A stretch of 64,000 nucleotides of DNA, taken from Prunus persica. Taxonomy: Eukaryota; Streptophyta; Magnoliopsida; Rosales; Rosaceae. The DNA lies in contig NC_034015.1 in assembly GCF_000346465.2 (NCBI RefSeq), positions 12,066,637 through 12,130,636 on the forward strand. The letters are read 5' to 3'. Of the stretch, positions 11,284 through 24,509 are shown piece by piece (within the stretch, counting starts at the first letter, position 1; the number at the start of each line of letters is the position of its first letter). The notes under the pieces were generated by a model, which made no database searches, had not been told where the DNA came from, and saw nothing but the letters and a program-made list of their open reading frames with translations. Both the position numbers and the translations under genes were made by a program.

Positions 11284-13800
11284 TGCCACATTAAAATGTA
11301 ATTCTACTTAAATAAAACTAGTTATTAGCATATGTTGATGTTCAATTTCAATGAATATACATGTAGATATGTTATATTTTCAAACTGTGAATTAAAACGA
11401 GACATTCAAACGTTATGTGGAATCAATCAATAATATTCTCAGTCTAAACATGTGATATTAATTTCCATAAGTTTTGTTGTTAGATTTGAACGTAATTCTA
11501 TTTCATGCTCTTGTCTTGTGAGTTGTTGGCTTATCTAAACGATGCAGCAAACCCAACCAAACTATCCTTGCCTTTAAGTTTTAGCCATGCGTGTCCACCT
11601 TCCCAACTGCCTTCCTTTGCAGGTGGACCTTTTGTGTTTCAATTTGATGAGGAGGATACTTGCATTTGGTATGATAAAATTGTAGGTGGGTCTCTTTTCT
11701 TGAGTTGTTGCTAGGCACGACATCAGTGCAGTTGGATATTTTAATTCTTATAGACAAAATAAAAGCTGTGTAGATGCAATTCAACAAATTTGCCGTCCTT
11801 GAATTTATTGTTGTTTTTGTGGTAGTTGTATTGTATGCATATGCTTTTTTGAGTTCAAAGATGAATGTTGATGCTGTCGGTTTAGGCACAAAAGGCTCTT
11901 CCTCTTCTACAATCTATATCCTCAATTCAAGTACGTACCATCCTCATTTATATATTTTAGTTGTGTGAAAAGTCTAGCTTTTATTTTCACATTGACTCCT
12001 CGTTTCATTAGACCAAATTATCTTTTCGTTTCAACTTACAAGGTCAAACTAAATTTAGTCCAACCCAAGCTTCTTAAAAGGTTAACAATGAAAAATACTT
12101 CTTGAGAATAAACTTCCCATGTCTAATAATTTTAAGAGATAGGAATGGAGGATGTTCATTCTCATGTTTGGGAATGCTAGGAAATGAGGACTATGAAATG
12201 GTATTTTATCACATTCCCATGTTTGGTTACTGCAGTATTAGGAATGAAAAGTTGTTCAGTTTTCCAACAATACCCTTATTTTTTATTATTAAAAGTTATT
12301 GTTGAAAAAGCAGTATTTAAAAATAACAATATAGGTAAGCTAGTGCAAAAAGAGCTGCATTAAATGTTTTTCCAAGTAGGGGAAAAAAGTTTCCCAAGGT
12401 GAGCCAAGGGTATGAAATTCCGCACTACATGGGAAGTCCATTCTCATGAGTCTATAATTACATTATCAATAGTGCACTTACCAAACATGAGAATGCAATT
12501 TGAAATCTATTACTAAACTCCTAAACCTTGAACCAAACATAATGGAGAAATTGTAAAACTAAATAACAGTGTTACGGTTTGACCCAAAAATTACTCCAAG
12601 CGGTGAGAATGAGTGAGAAAATTGATTAGAATTAAGTTAGCTCAATGATTCGAACACCCAAAAACATCAAAAGACTAGCAGTGAAAACTTATTGTATACC
12701 ACGAAGTATGCAACTTTCTTTCCACAATAACATCTCACATGTACTCAGATATTATTCTTGTTCGAATTTCTTTAACAGTCGAAGATTTTTTGGATATTAT
12801 GATTGTCTAATATGATATTAGAGTTATGGTCGGCAAGATGCCCCAAGTGTACGAAACAGTCAAATCACAACCCTGACTTCTTTGCTAGGTTGCAATGTGC
12901 ATGGTTGAGCTGCACATATGTCCACCTCTGTAGCTGTTTGGAGTTGCACGTGGCGCGATAAGGGTGTAAGCTTGATATACATTGATTACATGCATTTCCC
13001 CAAAACTTTAAGATTTTGAAATCTGGAGATTGTTAAGAGTATGCATGCACGCTTCATACGCAAGGATGTTTCTTGAAAGTGCTTGGAATTTTACTGCTTA
13101 TTAGGGTTTTGAAGTGTCTTTGCCTTTCTGTTTTTTCGATCGAAAATGATAAATCTACAATTCACTTCTTGTCCCATGCCCTGTATTGTACCAGTAATCA
13201 TCACTAATCCACTTGAAGATGTACCAATCTTTTTCTCTTTTCAATAACCTTTTCCCAGAACTGACAATAATTTCCGGAGTAGAGTAAGATATTCTAAGGA
13301 TAATGTTTCATGCACGAACAAATGTAAGTTAAATCGGTTGGACATAATAGTGTCGTTTGCATCCGAGATCTACGCACCAAAGCGAAGCCTTATACATTTC
13401 GAGCACTAAAATGGGTCACTAGGATTAAAGATCCTAATGTGAACGTCCGTGGTCAATAGGGCTTAAAGATCATCCTGATGGGACAATATTTTTTGTTTTT
13501 TTTGTTATCTTCTCTTATGGCGGATGGGAATGGTTTAGGTGGTAGCTCAATGCTGCTTTCAGCCAGCACATACTATTCCTCTCTAGTTGGGAGGAATATA
13601 TTTGGGTCGTTTTTAATTGGGATCTATTTGGGAGTACTTTATAACTAATATTACTTTTTATAACGTAATTGGGTAAATGGCACCAGATAAATACTTTTTT
13701 CAGGGAAGCTTCGGCATACAGATGTGAAAGGCACACCATTAAAAAATGACTCCAGCCGTAAGCAAAATGTTACATTAATTGCTTTATGCATCTGCAGCCA
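11284..13800. other. intergenic region between the Mutator-type element and the CPSF-A-like gene
   Basis: There is no supported gene. Short open frames here (for example 11505-11714 and 13515-13739) match no family I recognise and have no flanking splice structure. A degenerate MITE-like repeat sits at 12157-12495. The part next to 13800 probably includes the 3' UTR and downstream region of the CPSF-A-like gene. Confidence 0.5.
12157..12495. mobile_element. possible degenerate MITE with CATTCTCATGTTTGG ends
   Basis: The 15-mer CATTCTCATGTTTGG at 12157-12171 recurs exactly inverted as CCAAACATGAGAATG at 12481-12495. A one-mismatch copy (CATTCCCATGTTTGG) lies near 12211. Paired inverted copies of such a word a few hundred bases apart are typical of decayed MITEs. 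I could not find a target-site duplication, so the ends are approximate. Confidence 0.4.
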
Positions 13801-14205
13801 CAGAAGAACAGGCACATTTATCTAATATACAGAATGAACTCTCTCACCTGTTTCTCCGCATATTATACGTATAACCAATTCTACAATACAAGGAACAATG
13901 CAAGACATGTTACATAAAATGACAGGCAAATTCATCCATGTTGCGCACTTTTTGCCCCACTCTTTGAATTTGACGAAAGAATGTGAATCTAAGATACGCT
14001 TCATCAGTATGATGGTTAGCTCCATGGTATTAACAGTTGAGGGTCGAGATTCGCAACAAGGTCGTGCACGCTCAAATGTGCACGGTTGTCATTCACTAGT
14101 CCAAGCGAAAAGGAGGTACAACTAAAGATTAGTTGGCATCAGATGCTTCCTCCGTGGAGACTTGAAAGCCCATCTCCAGATCATGATTGAAAGAAAAATA
14201 AATAT

Positions 14206-17200
14206 TTAGTTTAGGGCATAGTGAACCCGCTCAAGGAGTTGCACAACCTGATTAACAGGGATTAGCGCATATCGCGATTTCAAACTGGGCTTTACGGTGC
14301 CTTGTGCCCCAAGAGGTGATGATAATACTGCCTCTTGTTGCATACCAGTCAGCTCCAAGAATTGAGAGAGCATGTCACCATCAAGTATCTTAGGTACTCC
14401 TACCTGCATCAACAAATAACACACACATGCTCACACCCACATCACTCATCCACACGGGCATGATAACGACATAAAATATTCATCTTTACATACAATAACA
14501 TCTGATGCACCCCATATTTCAAAATGAAACTATGTATAATGTAGCAGTATTCTTTTTTTATTTCTTACTCTCAAACTTATCTCTCCAGCTAATCAAAGGC
14601 ACATTAGAATTGAAAACCACACCACCAAATTTATTAAGGTTTCTGTTGGAAACAATTTTCTCATCCAGTTGTAATCAATTTTAAGAATCAGATTCTAAAT
14701 AGAACTGTCAACCGTGTATTATACTAAATGAAACTAATCTGATTAAATTTGGATGCTGGCATCGACCAATTTCTTTGTCAACCCAATCACTTTAAGCACT
14801 AACAGAAATAGCAACACATTCATGGTATACCCCCGTAACAAACTCCAAAGGCAAAAGGGAAAAAGAAAACAGGAAAAATATATCGAAAAGATAAATAACA
14901 TGACATATTTTATGCACAGTACTAGTGTTCATGCACATGTAAGCATGCTAGTATATATAGGAAAAGATTTACAAGATCCTACAGTTCTTACCGGATTTTC
15001 CCGACTACGATACTCATTATGATCATTCCCAAGAATAGGAGCAGTTAATGGATGCACCACTAGTCTATCTTGGACAGCTTCTAAGAGTTCATATTCTTCC
15101 CTGGAAAACATAAATAAATATTTTAGTAAAAAAAATCAAATAAATTTGATATCTATTAAGCATGGTGTTAAATTCTAATCACGATTTACAATAAAAAGAC
15201 AAACACATTGACCATCTACTATTAAGAAGAACATTGAACATTTGTAGAAGTAACCATAGAAAATTCAGTGCATCTGTGGCTCGGGCAACCAATAAAGACA
15301 AGATGCATAATGCATATTGGTTTATGGTGACTAGAGACTTTCACTTTAGGAGGGTATAGATGATTAGTACCTTAACTACAAAAGTCAGGATTCTTAGATT
15401 TTTCATTGAGGCACCTAGCTTAACAAACTAACAGACATTTTCTTCAAAAAAAAATTATGTCTTTCCAGAGGCAGCTTCACTATGTTAATGGTAAAACGAG
15501 TTATAAAAACACAGGCTAAATCCCCAGAAATTGGCAGTGAGCCAAGCTTACTTGCTCAAATGATCAACCACTATGTGTAGGCTAATAATAGCACATAAAG
15601 ACTTTAGATGCATCTCTAGGATGTCTGACGCCTTTTATTTGACGTCAGGTCTAAAAGCATGATGGTGCAACTTTTTTGAAAAGGAAGGTTAGTAAAAGGG
15701 AATTGGAATTAAGGCTATTTTGCATACCTTGATATTGGCACGAAGGTTATTATGCTTCCAAGCAGTGTACTCACAATGATGGCGTTTTGTGAGAAGTCGA
15801 TATTTCCATCACAACCCTTCAATACATCATCAGCTGGAAGTTTATATGAAAATGATCCCTAGAAAGAAAATTATTAATGTAACCACAAGGTAAGCACCAA
15901 GACATTTCACAACAATTTATAAGATAGTTTCAGAACCAGAAGTTCTGCAACGAAGCAATAGAAATAGTTTCTGAAGGTATGTTTTCTAATATAATAATAT
16001 CAAGTTATCATGCTCTCATGGACATTTCATCATTTCTATATTGCAAGCATCCACTTACGTATGCACTTTTGTACCAAACTTTAAAGTCATGATGTATATT
16101 ATTACTTTCATTCATTAACAAAAGAAAAAAGTTGGTCTTGCTGAATGTTGCTTATAAGTTACAGCCCATTCATGTTAGTCTTTTATATACTCATGAGTCA
16201 TGAAAATTAATATCTAGCAGGAGCAAATTAACCTTGTAAGGCCTGCTTTTAAATCGGGATCTCTTCACTTATTTTGAGGAAAAAAAATACGAGTCTTTAA
16301 CTATTAGGGTTTGTTTTCCTATTTACTAGAAAGGTTTCTTGTTGGCTTTATTTCCTCATTGGGGTTCAACTGCCAAGTACGGCTGATTGCAACCTACAAA
16401 AGCAGACTTGATTATTGGAGTGAAATTACAGATTTTTTTATGCCAGGATTGATATTAAAGATTGAAATCCTCTCTCTCTCTCTCCCCCTCCCTCCCTCCC
16501 TCCCTCCCTCTTTTTCGCTTTCTTCCTAATTTTTCCGCATCATCATTATATGTCAACTCCAGATAGGTATACCTAAATTCAATTCCTTCAGTTACTTCAG
16601 GCATTAACAATTTGAACTTCGAACGTTTAAAGGCTATAATCCAGTAGCTAAGAAGACACAGAGTAAAGATGTACCTTCCTGATGCTCATAGCTATCTCGC
16701 CCATATAATAAGCACAGCTCACTGTTAAATTACATTCTGGACTTGCGGTATCTGGTACACAGAATTGTAAGAAGAAAAAAGTTAAAACGGTACCACTTCC
16801 AGACGAAGCATATGAGCATGAACAGGGTCTGAAGACAAAATGATAGAAACCAAACAATATGAAGGTATTAATAAATTTGACTACCACCGTTATTTGTCTG
16901 TCAAGAATCCACCACCACCATACATTGATAACACTAACTCTTGACATTAAACAGCACGAAATTTATGAAGTAGTGTATGCTCATTAGCATTTAATTTAAG
17001 GCTGTCTGAAATATAAAAAAACCATTTGTAAAACAAAAAATTCAGTTTCCCACAAAATAAATTTCTACTTCACCATCATGCCAATTGCAGTGGAGCATTT
17101 CTCTATAATGATTTAAATCATAGAATCTGTTCCCGACAAGCAAGTACCACATTAGCAATGTTTTCCCAACATCGTGATAAGGAAAATGCATATGACTATG

Positions 17201-20200
17201 TTACAAGCTTCATGTCAATAACAAATAAGTTGTGAAATAATATATCTGACAAGTTTCTTCCTTTTGTGTTTTCTAAAATTACAAACCGTGTATAATTCAC
17301 AAAATTTCTATATTTCTGACCAAATCAACTTGCATATTGTAGTCAAACAAGACAATCATTTTGAATGCTATACAAATTGGTATCAGCTAAAAAATCATAC
17401 TTCCAAAAGACAATCAATTTCTCTTCATATTTAAAGCAAATACACAGATAGTCCAATGTTAATCTCTATAAACAATTTCTGAGCTGCACATCCTGCTGCT
17501 TCTGTTCCAACCCTCAACTGGGTTTTACAGGACTTAAGCTGGAAGACAAAAAGATTTGCAGACATTGATTTACAATTTCACAGGAAATTTAATCTTTTAC
17601 CTTCTAAATAATCTGCACAAGAAAGAACAGCAATGCTTCCCTTACGATCTGAAACAACAGCAGTATTGACATCCATAAGAATGCAATCAGCAACTAATCT
17701 CTGACATGGATCAAAGTATAGTTGCTGCAGCTTTTTGGAATCCTTCCACACAAGAAAGAGAAGCAAACAATATCAGGACAAATAATACAAAGTACAAGGT
17801 GTGACCATATTGTAACTTCTAACGTAAAAGTTACTTAGACAAAGAAAAATAAACAACAACAAAAGGAGAGAGAGGGGAGAGCGATAATGCTTACCTCATG
17901 ATAAGCATAGAAAAGGACACCATCACGACAATCACCAACAGCAATTGTAGTGAAATGTGCAGTCAAAGACGTAATCATAAAACGTGTCCTTGCCCAAGCA
18001 AACTTTCTCACTCTTTGGGAATTGTCATTTGGAAACCCGCATACATAAAACTGAGAAAAGAAGACCAATACCTTCATCAACAGTTGTCATGCAATAAACC
18101 AGGTTAACCTTATCTTCCAACTACAAAACTTTAAAACATGCATATAGAACAATATATAGGGAAAAAAAGAAGAAAGAATAAGAAAGAAAGAAGTTTGCTA
18201 CTTACAGCATTACCAGAAGACGCCAAGAAGTAACGATCAAGATAAGGACAGATTGCAAGCACCATCCCAGGCCATTTGGTTACATAAGCCAATCGAAACT
18301 GCCATGCTTCAGTTTCTTCAAGTTTAATTCCATCACAGCTCGTATCATCTGGGCTACTGCAAAGACTACTGCTTGAAAGCTGTTCTGTGGCATACCCAAC
18401 AATTTCATGAAATGGAGATGCTCGTTGAGAAGATGACCCTGCCTTTGAGCATAATGTCATTGAGCCACTGTCTGAATTTTGCACATGTTCAAGACAGAGA
18501 ACAATAAGACGTCCCTTGGTACTGTTAACAAGAATCCAGTTAGAATGCATGCCTATCAAACAAAAGGAATTGAGAATGACCCTCAAACATTTACACATTG
18601 ACACATTGCCTGGAAATTAGTTAACATTGAAGATCCTGAAAAACTTATATTTATAACTTGAACCTTTTAAACTCTGAGGAAGAGAGAGAAATAAGGACAC
18701 GTGCTTTACCTCTCAGCCTCACCACTAGGCATTATGGCTGGACCAGAAGATAAACTCGTCCCAACCACAAGAACCTGTTCATTTCCAACCCTCACTAACT
18801 CCATGGATTTCCCTGTTTCACCGGGTTCAAGTTTGAAAGATGACAGCACTGACCCACTAAGAGGATCTACACAGCATATATCGGATGAAGATGTATCATT
18901 ACTCAAATCAGTCCTCATCACAAGCAATAGCCTGCTTTCACTATGATAAAGGACCTCCCTCGGAGTGCCTCCAAGATGAAACTTCTGCACATTAAGCCTC
19001 TTACTATGCACCATCTCTACCTAGAATCATCATATAACATTGACTAGAATCAATATATCCAACTTCAAGATAATTTAGTATAAAAAATAAAATAAAATAA
19101 AATAAAAAACATTACAAACATGAGCCTCATAGACTCACAAGCTTTTAAGCTCACAAGCAAGCACCCACTCACATATGCGTACACACAAGCGTAATTTGAA
19201 AATAAAAAGACTTGCAATTCCTATGCATTGGGAGGTCCCAAACTCTACCCAACCTTGGTTAAGGCATAACTCAGTCAAATGTCCTTGGACAATGCCAAAT
19301 GACCTCAGCAACTATGCTAAGATTTTCTAGGTTAGTGTTAGTTTATTTACTACACCTTATCATTCTTTAATAAATTCAGTATCAAAACATTAGAAGCTAA
19401 TCAACTTCACAGATTCGGCCAGTTCCACTCATCAATCTTGTTCCAAATATTGTCAGGGAATATCTCTTTTATTTAACAAGGCAAAGACATAGAGCACAAG
19501 TGAAATTCCATTTACTGACAATACATTCAATGGGATATACAAACCATCAACCTTTTGTTCCAATAATCATATAGGAACATCTAGCCTGCTAGGACATCTG
19601 TGGAAATGCATGAACATCTGTCTAATTCTAATCATATAATAGCATAGAACAAATTTTTTAACTGGAACATAATTCCCATAGTCCTATGTTCTGAAAGACA
19701 ATAGTGATTAAGAATGAAAATAAGTATATTTATTCAAAACCTCAAAAAATACCATCAAATGGACACAAACATCCACAGTTCCCAGAAGAAAAGGAAATAG
19801 AAATTCCATGAAAATCTAGAAATCCCAGTTCTGTGAAAATTAAATATAAACTATATAGAAAAATTAGCTGCAGTTAATATGGTAATATACTCAAGATAAA
19901 CCTTTTTGTACAAGGCTCCATACACTTCCTAGATTGAAGGCATAATTACAAGCTGACAAGAGTAGAACTAGAATCAAACAAAAACATATTGATAAAACTA
20001 GATTCAACAAAATGAAATATATAGACCAACAAGAGCACACAGCAATATGGAGTAGAACTCTCACCAAATGTAGACAGTTCTCTGCAACAAATAAAATTCC
20101 CTTAGGGCATTCCACATAACATACAGGAGTGACATGTGTCGAAGATTGAAATGAGATAGAAGTATATGAGAGGCTGTGCCTTGCAGTATGCAACAACCAA

Positions 20201-23200
20201 GGCCTATCACTGAGAACAACTATATCACCATCTAGCGAGTCACTCAAAGGAACCAAGAAAACAGGGGTGATGCCAATCCGACGTGTAGCAATCAATTGAA
20301 GTTCAATAGGAAATTTGTCCTTTGTCTTCTCAGAGAACTTAACATCATATATTTTTGGGCCAAACGAATTTGCTGCTGATACACTTGGAAAAACAGTATT
20401 TGTATTAACTGAAAGAGATCCAACAGGCATTGTTGGGGAAGCAGGCCATTCGAAACGAAGCAGCATTCCATTCCTCAATCCCGAAAGGACATACAATCGG
20501 TCCACTAATACAAGCCTTACATCTTGAGGAATGCAGCCACTAATAGCAGTTCCCAAAGTATTTGTTAACGAGATCGTCCCAGAAGCAAGAACTCTCAGTC
20601 CTTCATTAGGCACAAGAGACAAAACTTCCACTGAAGGCTTGTGCGTGCCAATAACAAAGATATTACTGATGTCAACTCCAAATGGAAGGGTGGCATCACA
20701 GCTATTATCCACCAGACTGGTTCCCTCAAAACGTTTCTGAGGAATGGAAACACACGATAATTCATTTTGCAATCTCAAATATTGCATTTCATATATTTCA
20801 TAATGATGCGCCGAAAGCAATCTAACCCCAAGAATGAATAAAAAGCATGGATTAGACGAGGAAACAACAATTAGATTATGTCCAACAGCCCCCAAACTGA
20901 TACTCATATTTTCTGGGAACCAAGATGTGCAAACCGGAGAAGGCAGTGGAATACCTTCAGAATGGGCAGTCTTGGTGGGTAAACAGAGCCTAACTGCATT
21001 TTTGTGAATCTGAACCAGCAATCCATCATTTACAACACCGCAGGCCAAAGTAGAAACGTCAGGCTGAAAACCAACTGAATCCGTCACATCAGTAAAGCTT
21101 AAACCAACTGATAATACTCTGGTCTCCTCAACAAATGATAGCACAAGAAAAGAATGGTAAGAATCAATTACTTTCATTCGTAATGTCCAAGTACCAGTAA
21201 TCCCTTGATATATAGGTGCAGTCCTCAGTAGCTTTTCCACACTTATACCATTTCTAATAATCCTTAGTGACCCCTCCGGTGCCACTCCACAACAGGCAAA
21301 CATTTGATCATGTTTTTCATCATGGTAATCCACAACTGACATATCCAGTACTGGGGCAATATTTTGAATAGGACTTGCATAAAGAAGTGCCCCATTTTCC
21401 ATTTTCAATACCATTCCGTCTCCCATCTCTATTATTGCAGCCAGAAACCCGCCTTCAACCCACAAAACTGCCTTGCTTGGTAAACCTTTGTAAAGACACT
21501 CAGATTCTTGAACCTTAAGTCCATCAGGACCAAAGATAATTTCAATCATGAAATATTCTCCTGTATCTGCACAAATGATCATTCTGGGACTTTTAGCATT
21601 TCCCGGTTCCCAACTCCATGAACACACATGTTTGTAAGTCACATTCACATTGTATTTGTCACCATCTATACACATTGGATCTAAATCGCTTAGTTCTAGT
21701 AAAGCACATGCAGCTACATTAAATAAACCTCCTTCATCATCAACCTGAAGTACTCTAGATAGATCACATCCTCTAGATGACTCTTGAACAAAATTTGCCT
21801 CATCAACCACATTGGATAAGAAATTTGGGCTTGTTCTGTGGACACAATAGGGGATCTGTGCATCTCTAAGATCCATTAGGAGAGCATCACCCTCCCTAAA
21901 CATAAAAGCAAATCCATAAGAATGAGGAACTTCAACAATACTATGTGCTAACGGTCCATCTTCAGTATACGTAGAAATCACATAAATTTCTTGTTCACTA
22001 ATATTCCATCCCAGTAACAGCAATTCATTAAGGACTGCTCCCCTCCTGCAATGCCAAAATTTTCCCATGTATATAGAGTCATCAGAATGTGAAAATGACT
22101 TCTATACTCAAACCATGTAAACAATTGCAAGTGCATTTTTTTCCCCCACACACGCATGACAATCATACCTATTTAGAAGAATGGCAAGTACAGGATTATG
22201 CCCCTTACTTGATTGACTAGGATCCTTTGAAATAAAGCTCATGCTCCATATAGTACCACATATACTGTTTTTTTGAACTCGGGCAGCACTAGCATCTGCT
22301 TCTTTTTCTTGGGGGAAGACTATTTTCTGAAATTTGGACAACAGAACATCTGAAAAACTTCGCATGAAAAATTTGTGGTCAAAAAGAAAATAAAAAAGCT
22401 TCATATGTTCTTTTTCTATACAAACAAAATTCATGTCATTTTCTCTAAAATATACAATACTGTGAAACCTATAATAAGAAGGGAAAGCAGCTCAACCTTA
22501 TCAATAATGTCACTGCCTCCAGACACTGAAACAGAGAACATGGCCAACTGGTTTTCATAAGCACTAGCAGCAATGAAACAGCCACTGTAAAAGCGTAAAC
22601 ATAGAAATTAGGACTACAAAAAAATAATGGGACTGCCAAGAGCTTCTATTTACATATTCATTAGTTTATGAAATCTCTACCACATGCACTAGAGCATAAG
22701 AAAAGAACAAACATATAATAAGCAAACATATGAACACGCGAAGTTGTGCTCTACTCCACGTACTAAACTTTCTTCCTAAAAAACAAAGCTTACAATTATT
22801 CCACAAAAGACCCACAGCTGTTTGATAGGGGGAAAAAGAGGAACATTCAGGATTAAAATGGTAAGGAAAAAAAAAAAGCATTTATTTAACAACAAAAAAT
22901 ATTATCTTATACCCAACTGCTCCACTTTTCAGTTTAACTTTCAGTCCTTTACCTAATTCCCCCTTATATTCCCTCTTTCTTACCCACTTTTATTTTCTCC
23001 CTCTCCTAACTACTAAAAAAACTACTTTTAATTATTTTACTCGACAATGTTTAAGTTACACTTTTCTATCACACAAGAACATATATTGTTTGCAGAATCT
23101 AATGCAAGATAAGTAAAATTACAGTTAATATTCTATAGCAATATCCTAAAGTTTTCCAGGAAAACAACAAGAAATCTAGTAAACAAATAATTTGCAAATC

Positions 23201-24509
23201 TTTATTGGCTGAACTAGTTCAGGGTGCATAGCAACTAGCTAAAGATTTTAAACTATTACATGAGAAGACATGACACGACAGAGCAAATGATTATATTGCA
23301 AGTAAAAAGTAATTTCATCATGGAAATTGAAAGGAGAGGAGAAGGAATATGTGTTTACCCAAACTACACATAAACCAAACTAAGTTATAAAACCTTTTTT
23401 CAAAAGTTTCAAACACAATGGTGACTTACCTTGAATCAATGGCTAGCATTCTTCCAAGCTGATTCCTTGAATTTCCAGGATTAGAAAGTTGAACTTGTGT
23501 CACAGGAAAAAACCTACGTAAAACATTTCCAAATATAATAAGAGTAAGCAGCAGAGAAGGGTGGATTGTCAGTGTTGACAATTTGGAATATATAATTGGG
23601 AGGCATGGTTAGGTTCCATTATTATACTTGGCGCACATCCTAAACAAACCATTTGCACGGTATTCGAGACGCTTACTGTCATATAGCTGGTTTTTTATTT
23701 TATTGCACTGTTCATCAAGAAGCAACACCAAAAACGAAAAGTTCAAGAAAGCAAGAAAACGTATATTTACCTGTGCATTTCATTGCAAAAAGAGAGAAAC
23801 GAGAGGTTCCCAGAATCAGAAATAACAACCAAAAGGTCTTTACCCAGCATCTACCACAAGAAGATGAACTTATTTCAATGAATACAACTTAGTTAATTTT
23901 TGAAATACAAAAAGGAAGAAAGAAAACTGTAAGGTTCTCCAAGTAAACGAGAAACCTGTGGGTTTTGGGTGCGGAATTTGTCATTCGAGGGTAGGATGGC
24001 GATGTCTTTAATGGTGCCAAACACAGGCTGCTCGCATATAGACTGTACAATCCCATCTTCACCAATTATGACCAACTCTATGGAAGTCTCCTGAATTTCA
24101 AATTTGCCACGAACCATTAACAGTTAGATTAAGCTATTTACTTCTGAGCTTAGGCAAGATTAATATCAAGCAAACGCAGTTTTTTTCTTATCTAATTCCA
24201 ACAAAATTACAATTAAATAAGAAGAGCTTGATCAGAAAAGCAGTACTCTTTGTTTCTAAATCCAACAAAATTACCGTCCTGCTCACAATAGCTGCAGGAA
24301 AGTGGTGAACAACATGAAAAGTGAGAGAGATAGATGACCTTCCCGAAGACGACGTCGTAGGAAGTGGGAAAGCGGATGTGACCATAGAGGACCTGAAGAA
24401 CAACGCTCCCTCGGAGGACGCACTTGGCGAGGTAGTGAGAGCTGCTGGCGGAGGCTGATGAGGATGATCGGGAATTTGCAGACGAACACTCTTCCTCTGA
24501 GACCGCCAT
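14206..24509 (-). CDS. CPSF-A/DDB1/SF3b3-family protein (WD40-like beta-propeller), 1,378 aa
   Basis: This is a large propeller protein of the family containing CPSF160, DDB1 and SF3b130/RSE1. Its specific partner is not evident from sequence. It resembles Arabidopsis At3g11960, as remembered. Exons on the - strand: 24339-24509, 23956-24090, 23771-23850, 23430-23513, 22497-22584, 22169-22326, 20065-22045, 18710-19020, 18206-18521, 17895-18050, 17601-17742, 16675-16751, 15728-15858, 14992-15100 and 14206-14403 (stop TAA). All junctions keep frame, giving 1,378 residues. I chose the start MAVSEEEC (24507-24509) over an in-frame ATG 24 bases upstream, because acidic/Ser-rich MAV starts are usual for this gene. 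The 1,981-bp seventh exon carries most of the N-terminal propellers. The last exons hold the CPSF_A C-terminal region, including the D-G-D-x-L-x-Q-F motif typical of DDB1/SF3b3 tails. No truncation is visible. Confidence 0.9.
16470..16511. repeat. CT/CCCT low-complexity tract in a CPSF-A-like gene intron
   Basis: A (CT)n run grades into (CCCT)n inside the intron 15859-16674. It is a simple repeat with no other content seen nearby. Confidence 0.85.
19021..20064 (-). other. ~1.04-kb intron of the CPSF-A-like gene
   Basis: This is AT-rich intron sequence with an imperfect (AAAAT)n tract near 19083. I see no mobile-element ends or embedded coding sequence. Confidence 0.7.
22585..23429 (-). other. 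~0.85-kb intron of the CPSF-A-like gene
   Basis: AT-rich intron with an A run near 22864. I see nothing else in it. Confidence 0.7.

Noticed and set aside
13515..13739. - strand 74-codon open frame
   Set aside because: No motif, no conserved start context, sits in spacer downstream of the CPSF-A-like gene.
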